Of a stretch of 54,340 nt of DNA, positions 28,748 to 38,694 are shown one piece after another; the first letter of the stretch is position 1, and each line of letters opens with the position of its first letter. A program made the translations under genes and the position numbers. A model generated the notes under the pieces. The model searched no databases. It was not told the DNA's origin and worked only from the letters and a program-made list of their open reading frames with translations. This DNA comes from Rhodanobacteraceae bacterium (GTDB taxonomy: Bacteria; Pseudomonadota; Gammaproteobacteria; Xanthomonadales; Xanthomonadaceae): contig JACKOX010000022.1 in assembly GCA_024233975.1 (NCBI GenBank), forward strand, positions 1 through 54,340, written 5' to 3'.

Positions 28748-31700
28748 TCAACCCTTCGCCGCAGCCGCCAATTGCGCCAAGCGACGCACGGCCACCGACA
28801 CGGTTGGGAAGTCCATGGCACGCTGGTTGCGCATGTCGGCGAACATGTTGAGGGTAAAGCGCAGGGCGTTGTCGTCCTTGGCGACCCAGTCCGCCACCAG
28901 CTTCTCGGCCTTGGACTTGCCACCGTCTGCCAACAGCTGCGATACCAGCGCACTCTGCTGCAACTGCAGCTCGTCACGCAGCACGCCGCGTGCATGGGCA
29001 TGCCAGCGACCTTCCACCGGCAGCTCCTCGATGCGCTGAAGCAGCCAGTGGATGTGCAGCTCTTCACCGAGTCCGAAGAACACCTTGGCCACCTCAGTGA
29101 CGCTGCGACCGTGCGACTGCGATACCTCGATGATATCCAGCGCCGACATCAGGAATGGCAACGAGGACAGCTGCTCGGCCAACTCCTGCGAGAAGCCCAT
29201 GTCCAGCCAGCGCGCACGATCCTCGGCCCAAGCGTCACGATCATCCGAACCCAGGATGCTCCCCAGATTGCCCCGCAACTCCTGCACGCCCGGCAGGTAG
29301 CGATCCACCGCCTCGGCGATGTCCAGGCGCAGACCCGGGCGACCCAAAAGCCAGCGCGTCAGGCCACGCAGCAGACCCCAGATCAGCAGCAGCGCATCAA
29401 TCTGCGTGCCTTCCGGGACTTCGAGGTCCAACTGGTCGATCGCCGCCCACAGGCCTCGCGCGTCAATGATCTCGCGGGCGATGGTGAAAGCCTTGGCCAC
29501 CGCGGCCGGTGTTTCGCCGGTGTCTTCCTGCATGCGCAGCATGAAGGTGGAACCCATGCGGTTCACGATCGAGTTTGTCACCGCCGTGGCGATGATCTCG
29601 CGCTTCAGTCGATGGCGCTGTGCATGCTCGGCGAAGCGCTCACGCAGCGGCTCCGGGAAGTAGCGCAACAACTCGTTCGACAGGTACGGATCTTCCGGCA
29701 CGTCGGAATCAAGCAGCTGGTCGTATATGACGATCTTGGCGTAGGACAGCAGGATCGACAGCTCCGGACGGGTCAGCCCCAGGCCTCGCGCCTTGCGCTC
29801 GGAAATCTCCGCGTCGCTGGGCAGGAACTCCAGCTGGCGATCCAGCAGACCCTGCGACTCCAGCGTGCGGATGAAATGCTGCTTGGAACCCAGGCGCGTC
29901 AGGCTCATTCGCTCCATCACGCTGATCGCCTGGTTCTGCCGGTAGTTGTCCATCAGCACCAGCGCACCGACCTCATCGGTCATGCTGGCCAGCAACTGGT
30001 TGCGCGCTTCCTCGTCCAGCTCCTCACGCTGCACCGCATCGTTGAGCAGGATCTTGATGTTCACTTCGCGGTCGGACGTGTCCACGCCGGCCGAGTTGTC
30101 GATGAAGTCGGTATTGAGCAGCACGCCGTTCATCGCGGCTTCGATGCGACCACACTGGGTCAGTCCCAGGTTGCCGCCCTCGCCCACCACGCGGCAGCGC
30201 AGCTCGCAGCCGTTGACGCGAATGAGGTTGTTGGCGCGATCACCGACGTCGCTGTGCGACTCGTCGCTGGCCTTGACGTAGGTGCCGATGCCGCCATTCC
30301 AGAGCAGATCGACCGGCGCACGCAGGATGGCGCTCAGCAGTTCGTTCGGGGACAGATGCTCGACTTCGGCATCGATGCCCAGCGACTTCGCCACTTCTGG
30401 CGAAATCGGAATGCTCTTGGCGCTGCGCGGATAGATGCCGCCGCCCTTGCTGATCTTCTCGCGATCGTAGTCGTCCCAGCTGGAACGCGGCAGCGCAAAC
30501 ATGCGCTCGCGCTCGACGAAGCTGCTGGCTGCGTTCGGATTCGGGTCGAGGAAGATGTGGCGATGGTCGAAGGCCGCAACGAGGCGGATGTGCCTGGACA
30601 GCAGCATGCCGTTGCCGAACACGTCGCCGGACATGTCGCCGACACCGGCGCAGGTGAAGTCCTCGGACTGCGAATCGCGGCCAAGGAAACGGAAATGCCG
30701 CTTCACCGACTCCCAGGCGCCGCGTGCGGTGATTCCCATGCCCTTGTGGTCATAGCCGTTCGATCCACCCGAAGCGAAGGCATCGTCCATCCAGAAGCCA
30801 TGCTCTGCACTGACCGAGTTGGCGATGTCGGAGAACGTGGCCGTGCCCTTGTCGGCCGCCACCACGAGGTAGGGATCATCCGCATCGTGTCGCACCACGT
30901 TCTGCGGATGCACCACCTTGCCTTCGACCAGGTTGTCGGTGATGTCCAGCAGGCCATTGATGAACAGGCGGTAGCAGGCGATGCCTTCGGCCAGGATGGC
31001 GTCGCGATCACTGCCGATCGGCGGGCGCTTGACGAAGAAACCGCCCTTGGCGCCGACCGGCACGATGACGGTGTTCTTGACCATCTGCGCCTTGACCAGG
31101 CCCAGCACTTCGGTACGGAAGTCCTCGCGACGATCTGACCAGCGCAAGCCACCGCGTGCCACCGGACCGAAACGCAGATGCACGCCTTCGACGCGCGGGC
31201 CGTAGACGAAGATTTCACGGTAGGGACGCGGTTTGGGCAGGTCCGGCACCTTCGCCGAATCGAACTTGAAGCTGATGGCTTCCTGCGGACGACCATCGCG
31301 CTCCTGGAAGTAGCTGGTGCGCAGGGTGGCGCGGATCACGCCCATGAAGCTGCGCAGGATGCGATCCTCGTCAAGACTGGAGACGTCATCCAGCAGGCTG
31401 TACAGCGCCTTCACCGTGGCCTCGATCTGGTTCTCGCGCGGCTCGCCACGGGTGGCCACCAGCTTCTCGATAACCTTGATCGCCTTGTCGTCGCAATGAC
31501 CACAGGCACGAAGGTGCTTGGTCGCCGACTTGCGCTCGTTGGCGCCACCGGGCACGCCGTCCTCGCGGGTCGGATCGAAACGCGCTTCGAACAACTCGAC
31601 CAGCAGGCGCGCCGCCAGCGGATAGCGGGCCAGCGTTTCTTCCATGTAGGTCTGCGAGAATGGAATTTCCGTCTGCAGCAGGTACTTGCAGTAACCGCGC

Positions 31701-33685
31701 AGCATGGCTACCTGGCGCCAGTCCATGCCGGCGCCGATGATCAGGCGGTTGAAACCATCGCTTTCGGCCTGGCCGCGCCAGATGCGCTCGAAGGCCTGCT
31801 CGAAATGGCCGCGCACGGCATCGACATCGACATCGCCCAGCTCCGGCAGGTCGACCTCGAAATCCTGGATCCAGATGCGTTCGTCACCCACGTGCATCGC
31901 GTAGGGATGCTCGGAAAGCACGCGCAGGCCCATGTCTTCCATCATCGGAAGCGCATCCGACAGCGGAATGGCCTGGCCGAATCGGAACAGCTTGAAGCGC
32001 AGCGTCTGCCCGCCACCACGACGCGAGCGCGTGAGGCTCAGGCGAAGGTCGTCCGCACCCACGATTTCCGCGGCATTCTCGACGTCGACTGCGGCAACGC
32101 TCGGCGTGACTTCCTCGATGTAGCCCGGCGGCAACGCCCGGCCGAACCGCTGGGCCAGCTTGAGTCCGCGATCCTCGCCATGGCGGTTGACCAGGATGTC
32201 GCGCAGCTCGTCATGCCAGTTGCGGACGATCTGCGCGAGCTTGGTTTCCAGCTCTTCCTGGTCGAAATCCACCACATCGCCCGGCTTGGGGCGGATGATC
32301 AGATGTAGCTGCGCCAGCGGCGAATCGGAAATCTGCACGTTGGTGTCGAGGCGCTCGCCACGCAGGGCGCGCTTCAGCATCGCCTCGATGCGGTGACGCA
32401 GGTCGGTATTGAAGCGGTCGCGCGGGATATAGGCGATGCAGGAGAAGAAGCGCCCGTAGCGGTCGCGACGCACGAACAGCTTGGTGCGCGAGCGCTCCTG
32501 CAGGCCGAGGATGCCCATCGCGGTCTTGAACAGCTCTTCCTCGCTGGACTGGAACAGCTCATCGCGCGGAAGGGTTTCCAGGATGTGCTTGAGCGCCTTG
32601 CCACTGTGCCCGTCCGAGGAAAATCCGGAACGGTTCATCACGTAGTCGAAACGCTGGCGAACGCGTGGGATATCCCAGGGACGGCGCGTGTAGGCACCCG
32701 AGGTATACAGACCCAGGAAGCGTTGCTCGGCGACAGGCTGGCCCTTCTCGTTGAAGCGGAGAATGCCGATGTAGTCCATGTAGCCGGCGCGATGAACCGA
32801 TGCTCGCGCATTGGTCTTGGTCAGGATCAGCGTGTCGACCGAGCCCGACTGCTGCAACTCGTGTGCGGCCAGCGAACTGAGGCTGCGCGGGCGCGTGGTG
32901 ACGCGGCCATCACGGAGGATGCCAAGCCCGGTTTCCGGCAGAGCCTTGAGCACCTCCTCGCCGTCCTCGCGCGCCACTTCGTATTCGCGGTAGCCAAGGA
33001 AGGTGAAGTGATCGTCGGCCACCCACTCGAGGAACGCCTTGGTCTCGGCGCGGTTCTCGTCGCTGATCGGCATCGGCCGCTCATCGAGCCCGTCAATGAT
33101 GCCCTGCAGCTTGCCCTTCATTTCTGCCCAGTCACGGACACAGGCGCGCACATCCTGCAGCGCCGCGAGGATGCTGTCCTCGATGCGCTTGAGCTCGCGC
33201 GGCTCGGCCTGGCGGTCGATTTCCAGGTGCATGAGCGACTCCTGGTCGCCCTTGCCCCAGGCCAGCACCATGCCACCCGGATCGCGATGCACCTTGATCA
33301 CCGGATGGATCATGGTGTGCAGCTGTACGCCGTTCTGCGCGATGGCCATGCCGACGGAGTCGACCAGGAACGGCATGTCGTCGTTGACGATCTGCACCAC
33401 GGTATGGCTGCTGTTCCAGCCGTCGCCCTCTTCGGGATTGAACAGGCGGATGCTCGGCGTCCCCGGCTTGCGCTGGCGTGCGAAGTCCAGCAGACCGCTG
33501 ATGATCGCAGCCCAGGTTTCAGCCGGTCGCGCCTGCAGATCGTCGTCGGGCGTCCGCTTGAAGAAGGCGTCGGCCAGTGCAGCCGCCTCCTTGTAACGTG
33601 GCGCCGGCAGGCTGGCCTTGAGGGCGGAAAGGACGTCTTCGGGTGTGGTCGCGTGAGAAGCGGCCGCAGCGGACTTGGCGCTCAT
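28748..33685 (-). CDS. gdhB: NAD-specific glutamate dehydrogenase, large (about 180 kDa) type
   Basis: A protein of 1645 residues from ATG 33685; the open frame extends to 33844 across the intergenic region, which contains hairpins. Conserved parts are FLVDSVGMAIAQNGVQLHTMIHPVI near the N-terminus, FTFLGYREYEVA, and the catalytic region with VYGPRVEGVHLRFGPVARGG, RWSDRREDFRTEVLGLVKAQ, VGAKGGFFVKR and DMSGDVFGNGML. It interconverts glutamate and 2-oxoglutarate using NAD and is mainly catabolic. The long N-terminal region carries ACT-like regulatory segments in this family. No good ribosome-binding site is visible at 33685, so the start is only probable. Confidence 0.94.
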   Translation of the reverse strand: MSAKSAAAASHATTPEDVLSALKASLPAPRYKEAAALADAFFKRTPDDDLQARPAETWAAIISGLLDFARQRKPGTPSIRLFNPEEGDGWNSSHTVVQIVNDDMPFLVDSVGMAIAQNGVQLHTMIHPVIKVHRDPGGMVLAWGKGDQESLMHLEIDRQAEPRELKRIEDSILAALQDVRACVRDWAEMKGKLQGIIDGLDERPMPISDENRAETKAFLEWVADDHFTFLGYREYEVAREDGEEVLKALPETGLGILRDGRVTTRPRSLSSLAAHELQQSGSVDTLILTKTNARASVHRAGYMDYIGILRFNEKGQPVAEQRFLGLYTSGAYTRRPWDIPRVRQRFDYVMNRSGFSSDGHSGKALKHILETLPRDELFQSSEEELFKTAMGILGLQERSRTKLFVRRDRYGRFFSCIAYIPRDRFNTDLRHRIEAMLKRALRGERLDTNVQISDSPLAQLHLIIRPKPGDVVDFDQEELETKLAQIVRNWHDELRDILVNRHGEDRGLKLAQRFGRALPPGYIEEVTPSVAAVDVENAAEIVGADDLRLSLTRSRRGGGQTLRFKLFRFGQAIPLSDALPMMEDMGLRVLSEHPYAMHVGDERIWIQDFEVDLPELGDVDVDAVRGHFEQAFERIWRGQAESDGFNRLIIGAGMDWRQVAMLRGYCKYLLQTEIPFSQTYMEETLARYPLAARLLVELFEARFDPTREDGVPGGANERKSATKHLRACGHCDDKAIKVIEKLVATRGEPRENQIEATVKALYSLLDDVSSLDEDRILRSFMGVIRATLRTSYFQERDGRPQEAISFKFDSAKVPDLPKPRPYREIFVYGPRVEGVHLRFGPVARGGLRWSDRREDFRTEVLGLVKAQMVKNTVIVPVGAKGGFFVKRPPIGSDRDAILAEGIACYRLFINGLLDITDNLVEGKVVHPQNVVRHDADDPYLVVAADKGTATFSDIANSVSAEHGFWMDDAFASGGSNGYDHKGMGITARGAWESVKRHFRFLGRDSQSEDFTCAGVGDMSGDVFGNGMLLSRHIRLVAAFDHRHIFLDPNPNAASSFVERERMFALPRSSWDDYDREKISKGGGIYPRSAKSIPISPEVAKSLGIDAEVEHLSPNELLSAILRAPVDLLWNGGIGTYVKASDESHSDVGDRANNLIRVNGCELRCRVVGEGGNLGLTQCGRIEAAMNGVLLNTDFIDNSAGVDTSDREVNIKILLNDAVQREELDEEARNQLLASMTDEVGALVLMDNYRQNQAISVMERMSLTRLGSKQHFIRTLESQGLLDRQLEFLPSDAEISERKARGLGLTRPELSILLSYAKIVIYDQLLDSDVPEDPYLSNELLRYFPEPLRERFAEHAQRHRLKREIIATAVTNSIVNRMGSTFMLRMQEDTGETPAAVAKAFTIAREIIDARGLWAAIDQLDLEVPEGTQIDALLLIWGLLRGLTRWLLGRPGLRLDIAEAVDRYLPGVQELRGNLGSILGSDDRDAWAEDRARWLDMGFSQELAEQLSSLPFLMSALDIIEVSQSHGRSVTEVAKVFFGLGEELHIHWLLQRIEELPVEGRWHAHARGVLRDELQLQQSALVSQLLADGGKSKAEKLVADWVAKDDNALRFTLNMFADMRNQRAMDFPTVSVAVRRLAQLAAAAKG

Positions 33686-33726
33686 CGGAGGCGGTGTCTC
33701 GATATTTAGGGATTTTGATACGGAAA

Positions 33727-33746
33727 CGCGCCGTAAGGACGGCGCG
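33727..33746 (-). promoter_or_regulatory. Stem-loop in the 5' leader of the glutamate dehydrogenase gene
   Basis: CGCGCCGT (33727-33734) pairs with ACGGCGCG (33739-33746) around a 4-nt loop, 42-61 bases upstream of the proposed gdhB start. It falls where a leader or promoter should be. Role unknown. Confidence 0.3.
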
Positions 33747-33783
33747 GGCGATATGTCAAAAATGTGTCGGAATTCTAAGCGCA

Positions 33784-33814
33784 AGCGCCGTCGACGGCCA
33801 GCGTCGACGGCGCT
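33784..33814 (-). terminator. Probable terminator after the acyl-CoA dehydrogenase gene
   Basis: A long 13-bp perfect stem (AGCGCCGTCGACG at 33784-33796 with CGTCGACGGCGCT at 33802-33814) and a 5-nt loop, 43 bp past the acyl-CoA dehydrogenase stop on the minus strand. The T-tract on that strand is poor (TTGCGCTT), while five T follow on the plus strand. It separates the dehydrogenase from gdhB. Confidence 0.65.
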
Positions 33815-33856
33815 TTTTCGAGCTTTCTGTTCAGCGTCCGCCAAACGAACGTTTGA

Positions 33857-35017
33857 TCAGCGCAGACCCGTCTCGTTGCGGGCGATAACCAGACGCTGGA
33901 TTTCCGAGGTGCCTTCGTAGATTTCGGTGATCTTGGCATCGCGGAAGTAACGCTCCAGCGGCATTTCCTTGCTGTAGCCCATGCCGCCATGGATCTGCAC
34001 GGCCTGATGGGTGATCCACATGGCCGCCTCGGAGGCGGTGAGCTTGGCAATCGCGGCTTCGTTGCTGAAGCGCCCGCCATTCTGCTCGGTCTGGCCCTTC
34101 TTCCAGGCGGCCCGCAGCGTCAGCAGCGTCGCGGCATCCAGCTTGCACTTCATGTCGGCGATCTTGGCCTGGGTCATCTGGAAGGCACCGATCGGCTGGC
34201 CGAAGGCCTTGCGATCACGCACGTATTCCAGCGTGGCCTCGTAGGCAGCACGGGCAATGCCCAGCGCCTGCGAGGCAATACCGATGCGACCAGCGTCGAG
34301 TACGCCCATGGCGATCTTGAAGCCATGGCCTTCCTCGCCAAGCACATCCTCCGGGGCAACCACATAGTCCTCGAACTCGATCTCGCAGGTGGCGGAGGCG
34401 CGGATGCCCAGCTTCGGCTCGGTCTTGCCGCGATGGAAACCGGGCTTGGCGGTGTCGATCATGAACGCGGTGATGCCACGGGCACCCTTGTCCGGCTCGG
34501 TCATGGCGAAGAGCACGATGTACTTGGCGACCGGACCCGAGGTGATCCAGCTCTTCTTGCCATTGATGACGAAGCCGCCATCGTCCTGCTTGACCGCCCG
34601 ACAGCGCATGGCGGTCGCGTCGGAACCGGACTGCGGCTCGGTCAGCGCGAAGGCACCGATTTCCTTGCCCTCGGCAATGGCGCGGACGTACTTCTGCTTC
34701 TGCTCCTCGCTGCCGAACTTCAGGATGCCGTTGCAGAACAGCGAATTGTTCACCGACATGATGGTGGAATGCGCCGCATCGGCCGCCGCTACCTCGACCA
34801 TGGCCAGCACGTAGCTGATCGGATCCATGCCGGCGCCACCGTATTCGGCCGGCACCTCGATGCCCATCAGGCCGTTCTCGCCCAGGGTGCGGATGTTGTC
34901 CAGCGGGAATTCGCCGGTGGCGTCATGGTGCTCGGCGCTGGGCGCGATGACCTCCGTGGCGATGCGCTTGGCCACATCCTGGATCATCAGCTGTTCTTCG
35001 GTGAAATTGAAATCCAT
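33857..35017 (-). CDS. Acyl-CoA dehydrogenase (short/medium-chain type)
   Basis: A 386-residue flavoprotein. Family signatures are GAFALTEPQSGSDATAM, INGKKSWITSGPVA and, at the C-terminus, QIHGGMGYSKEMPLERYFRD then YEGTSEIQRLVIAR. The catalytic base is placed at Glu368 in YEGTSE, as in short- and medium-chain acyl-CoA dehydrogenases; isovaleryl-CoA dehydrogenases use a different position. It makes 2-enoyl-CoA and passes electrons to ETF. It is a single gene bounded by a terminator and not linked to the leucine cluster at 16.8-21.2 kb, so it is less likely to be the missing isovaleryl-CoA step. Confidence 0.93.
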   Translation of the reverse strand: MDFNFTEEQLMIQDVAKRIATEVIAPSAEHHDATGEFPLDNIRTLGENGLMGIEVPAEYGGAGMDPISYVLAMVEVAAADAAHSTIMSVNNSLFCNGILKFGSEEQKQKYVRAIAEGKEIGAFALTEPQSGSDATAMRCRAVKQDDGGFVINGKKSWITSGPVAKYIVLFAMTEPDKGARGITAFMIDTAKPGFHRGKTEPKLGIRASATCEIEFEDYVVAPEDVLGEEGHGFKIAMGVLDAGRIGIASQALGIARAAYEATLEYVRDRKAFGQPIGAFQMTQAKIADMKCKLDAATLLTLRAAWKKGQTEQNGGRFSNEAAIAKLTASEAAMWITHQAVQIHGGMGYSKEMPLERYFRDAKITEIYEGTSEIQRLVIARNETGLR

Positions 35018-35075
35018 CGTTGTCTCGGTCTCGAATCATGCAAATCGAAAGCGCCATTTTCAGCGCACATCCGCA

Positions 35076-36230
35076 CTATTGTATTCGACCCGGCGCAACA
35101 TCGCCTTCCCGCACAGGCTTGGGCAAATGGAATGGCTGATCTGGGGCCACGCCCTGCCCCTGCAACTCAAGGGCCGACTCCTGAATCAAACGGCCCGAAT
35201 GATCCATCAGCCCCATGCGCAGAAGCTCGTCCTCCAGCGCCTGCGTCATTGTCGCCCGATCACTTGGGCCGACGTGCGACAAATCCGGAAGCTCGACCTC
35301 TCTCAGGACGGATAGATCCATGCCCGAGATAGCATGGACTCCCGGCAGCTTCGCGAACACATCCCAATATTGCTCTCGGTTGTAGTAAGCAAACTCGAGA
35401 TCCAGAAGCTTTCCGGCCACCGGAGGCTGAAAAAACACCACCTGACCTCCCCTGGACTGGATAGCGTGCACCCAGTCAACAACGTCCGAGACACCGGCAA
35501 GAAAATCTTCCGGCGACAAAATGGGAGCCTCCATCTTTTTCACCGCATCCTTCTCGAACCACTGTCCATAGCTCGCCAGGTCGGGAATGCGGTCAAATCG
35601 TATGTAGCCGCTCCGATTCTCTTCAATCTTGGCAACCGGCAACGTGGGCTTCACACCATCCAACCACCGCTGGAGCGAAGGCTTCCAGCCAAGGTTCGGA
35701 TCACCCAGGACGCTGGTCTCCTGCCAAAAACCCAGCAGGTACCGGTGAATGCGCCAATTGGGTGTCCATTGTTCGTGGTAGTAGCTCACCCAGGGTTGTT
35801 GCATGTCGCGGTACTTTCTCGTCAACCCTTCCACATTGACATCGCAGATCACCAGCCCGCGGAAGGCTGGATCAACCGCCAGATCACGCAACAACGCCAT
35901 CGGATGATGTCCATTGACCGAGAGCATGACCGGATGGGTGCCCGGGAAACGCGATTTCCATTGCCCGATATCCATGCCGTACGCTGATCGCGACGCCCCG
36001 ATGAAGACCACGGGCAGTGGATCCGATCCGTAGACAGCATCCCGCTGCACGGACCACAGCTGCTTCGAATCGCTGATTTCCGGTTCAAAGCCGATTTTCC
36101 GCCAATGAACGTCAATGCCAGCCAGTGCAAGCGACGCAAGGAGGACGGCTGCCCCCCATGCCCAGAACAGCCCGCCAGCTCCGCCTGCGCGCCGGCCCAC
36201 TGTCTCAGAACTGGAAGTAGATGAAGGCAT
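35076..36230 (-). CDS. Membrane-anchored SGNH-hydrolase-like protein, O-acetylation partner
   Basis: A protein of about 384 residues with a single N-terminal membrane anchor (WAWGAAVLLASLALAGIDV) and a periplasmic domain. The nucleophile segment is VFIGASRSAYGMD (Ser80, GAS in place of GDS). A DxxH dyad, PDLSHVG (Asp316, His319), sits near the C-terminus. This layout resembles AlgJ/AlgX/DltD-type proteins that transfer acetyl groups passed on by an MBOAT partner. The start ATG 36230 has GGGTG upstream; GTG 36239 is an alternative. It overlaps the MBOAT gene by about 26 bp. Catalytic assignment is by motif reading. Confidence 0.7.
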   Translation of the reverse strand: MPSSTSSSETVGRRAGGAGGLFWAWGAAVLLASLALAGIDVHWRKIGFEPEISDSKQLWSVQRDAVYGSDPLPVVFIGASRSAYGMDIGQWKSRFPGTHPVMLSVNGHHPMALLRDLAVDPAFRGLVICDVNVEGLTRKYRDMQQPWVSYYHEQWTPNWRIHRYLLGFWQETSVLGDPNLGWKPSLQRWLDGVKPTLPVAKIEENRSGYIRFDRIPDLASYGQWFEKDAVKKMEAPILSPEDFLAGVSDVVDWVHAIQSRGGQVVFFQPPVAGKLLDLEFAYYNREQYWDVFAKLPGVHAISGMDLSVLREVELPDLSHVGPSDRATMTQALEDELLRMGLMDHSGRLIQESALELQGQGVAPDQPFHLPKPVREGDVAPGRIQ

Positions 36231-37611
36231 GATTGTCACCCGGACTCATCACGATGAGCACCAGCAGGCCTGCAAGAATGGGGGCAAGGAACCAGCCCGG
36301 CACCACCTGGAGCAGGCCGTCGATGGTCTTGTCTCTGACCAGCCACTGCACCAGGATGAGCACTGCGAACACGGAAAACACGAGACCCGATCCGAAATCC
36401 GGAGTACCCCAGGCGCCACCAAGGGCACCCATCATCTGCCCGGCAGAGGTGGCATCGGGGGCACGGAATGGAATCCACAGAAGAATTACTGCCAAAAGCG
36501 TGGCAATGCCCCAGAAAATCTTCGACATCAGCGTCGTCGCACACGCCACCGCACCGCGGCCGGACGTGACAACGCGCTCGAAAACAAGGAGCAAGCCATG
36601 TGCTGCTCCCCAGAGGACAAAATTCCAGCCAGCGCCGTGCCATAGTCCGCCGAGCAACATCGTAATCATGATGTTTCGTGCCGTCGCAACCGCTCCGTGC
36701 CGACTGCCGCCAAGCGGCACGTAGAGATAGTCCCGCAACCAGCTGGACAGACTGATGTGCCACCTCCGCCAGAAATCCTGGAACCCCAGCGCCGCATAGG
36801 GATTGCGGAAATTCAGCGGAATCGAAAAGCCGAGACATCTGGCGGCACCGATGGCACAGCAGGAATAGCCAGCGAAGTCACAGAATATCTGGGCGGCGAA
36901 ACCGAGCGTCGCTGACAGGGCCATGGTCGCGTCGACAGCCCCAATGTCCGACCACGCAGCATCCACCACAGGAGCAAAAACCCCGTCTGCCAGGACGATT
37001 TTCTCGAACAATCCCCACAGCAGCCATATGGACCCTGTCGCGATGCCTGCAGCACCAGGACCTCGGGGGGTTACCAGTTGTGGTGCAAAAGTTTCGAAAC
37101 GGACGATCGGTCCTGCAACCAGCTGTGGAAAAAACGCTACAAAAAGGCAGAAGTCGCGCAGCGAACGGATAGGCGCGACTTTCCCTCTGTACACATCGAT
37201 CGTGTATGACAGGGACTGAAACGTGTAGAACGAGATGCCCACAGGAAGCACAAGACTGTAGCGCCAAGGTTCCAGCTGCAGTCCAAACGCCCCGAAAAGC
37301 AAAGCAAGATTGGCGTGAAGAAATGGGCCGTACTTGAACAAGGCAAGCACGCCAAGGTTTGAAACAAGGCTAACAACAAGCAGCGTGCGGCGATGTGATC
37401 GACGAGTACTCCGATGTATGCCACGCGCCAGCAACCAGTCCAGGACACTGCTACCGGCAAGGAGAAGCGTGAAAACCGGGCTCCACGCCGCATAGAAGAC
37501 ATAGCTCGCGACAAGAAGCAGCGTCTTCCGCCCGCTCCAGCCGCGGGTAATCGCAGCACCGCCGAGAACCAGGGCCAGGAACAGTACAAATGTGAGTGAG
37601 TCAAACTGCAT
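36205..37611 (-). CDS. MBOAT-family membrane O-acyltransferase (AlgI-like)
   Basis: A 468-residue protein with about ten or more membrane segments. It contains the MBOAT signatures LPVGISFYTFQSLSYTIDVY, FFPQLVAGPIVRF, FQDFWRRWHISLSSWLRDYL and the catalytic-histidine element GGLWHGAGWNFVLWGAAHG (His325). AlgI-like proteins bring acetyl groups across the inner membrane for transfer to exopolysaccharide, peptidoglycan or teichoic acid by an SGNH partner, here encoded just downstream. No polysaccharide synthesis genes lie nearby, so the acceptor is unknown. Base composition is clearly less GC-rich than the neighbours, suggesting later acquisition. Confidence 0.92.
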   Translation of the reverse strand: MQFDSLTFVLFLALVLGGAAITRGWSGRKTLLLVASYVFYAAWSPVFTLLLAGSSVLDWLLARGIHRSTRRSHRRTLLVVSLVSNLGVLALFKYGPFLHANLALLFGAFGLQLEPWRYSLVLPVGISFYTFQSLSYTIDVYRGKVAPIRSLRDFCLFVAFFPQLVAGPIVRFETFAPQLVTPRGPGAAGIATGSIWLLWGLFEKIVLADGVFAPVVDAAWSDIGAVDATMALSATLGFAAQIFCDFAGYSCCAIGAARCLGFSIPLNFRNPYAALGFQDFWRRWHISLSSWLRDYLYVPLGGSRHGAVATARNIMITMLLGGLWHGAGWNFVLWGAAHGLLLVFERVVTSGRGAVACATTLMSKIFWGIATLLAVILLWIPFRAPDATSAGQMMGALGGAWGTPDFGSGLVFSVFAVLILVQWLVRDKTIDGLLQVVPGWFLAPILAGLLVLIVMSPGDNHAFIYFQF

Positions 37612-37735
37612 GCGCGGCGGATGCTAAGGGATGACGCCGCCTAAAACCAGAACATCCACTTCCACCTGCGCCATGAACTTGGCTGCGCGACCTCACCAAG
37701 GGATTTCTTGACCTTCCCGCGCCCCCAACCTAACC

Positions 37736-37759
37736 TTTCATCTTTACATCACGATGGAA
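37736..37759 (+). promoter_or_regulatory. Candidate operator before the ArsR-methyltransferase/metH operon
   Basis: An imperfect dyad TTTCATC (37736-37742), 10 bp, GATGGAA (37753-37759), with an inner CATC-N2-GATG (37747-37756). It overlaps the region just ahead of the GTG start and includes part of the ribosome-binding site (GGAAGGA at 37757-37763). ArsR-type repressors often bind such dyads at their own promoters. No SAH or SAM riboswitch fold was evident in the 150-bp leader. Confidence 0.35.
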
Positions 37760-37768
37760 GGATAAACC

Positions 37769-38694
37769 GTGGACCTGAATGCCTGGTCGGCCTGCCTGCG
37801 ACTGCTCTCCGACCCGACCCGGGTCAGGCTGCTGGCACTGCTGGACCGTGACGAACTCACCGTCGCCGAGCTGGCGCAGATCACCGGGCTGGCGCAGCCA
37901 CGTGTATCCACTCATCTTGCCCGACTGAAGGAGGCCGGCCTGGCGGTTGATCGCCGCGCCGGCGTCTCTGCGTATTACCGTTTCGCGGAAGACCCGCTCA
38001 ACGAAGCGCAGCAGGCGTTGTGGAAATCCCTTAGCGGCACCGCCAATGATCCGCTGCTGCAGCAGGATGCGCTGCGCCTGCCGGAAGTGCTGGCGCAACG
38101 TGCGGCCAGCGAGAACTGGGCGGACAACGTGGCCGGTGACATGGAGCGGCACTACTCACCCGGTCGCACCTGGGAAGCCATGGCCCGCGCCGCGCTGCAG
38201 CTGGTCGATCCGGGACGCGTGCTGGACATCGCGTCCGGCGACGGGCTGATGGCCGAACTGCTGGCGCCGCGTGCGAGCGCCTATGTCTGCATCGACGCCA
38301 GCGCCAAGATCGTCAGCGCCGCAAGTGAGCGCCTGCGAGGTTTTCCGAATGTCCAAGTCCGGCAGGGCGACATGCACGCCCTTGACCTCGGCGACGCCAG
38401 TTTCGACCTCGTGCTGCTGATGAATGCCCTCACCTATGCCGACAAGCCACAGAAGGCGCTGAACGAAGCCGTGCGGGTGCTGAAGCCCGGCGGTCAGCTA
38501 TTGGCGACCACACTGCAAAAGCACGGGCACCAGAACGCCGTCGCGCCCTTCAACCACGCCAACCTCGGTTTCGAAGTGAAGCAGCTCACCGGCATGGCGA
38601 AAAAGGCTGGCCTCCAGGTGCTCAGCTGCGGCGTGATCAACCGCGAACGTCGGCCGCCGCATTTCAACGTGCTTTCGCTGCTTGGAAGCAAACC

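Noticed and set aside
28772..31138. Plus-strand 788-codon frame opposite the glutamate dehydrogenase gene
   Set aside because: Shadow of a conserved 1645-residue enzyme; no start signal and His/Gln/Arg-biased composition.
37612..37768. SAH or SAM riboswitch ahead of the regulator-metH operon
   Set aside because: No recognisable consensus core or pseudoknot was found by eye; the dyad before an ArsR-type gene is a simpler explanation.
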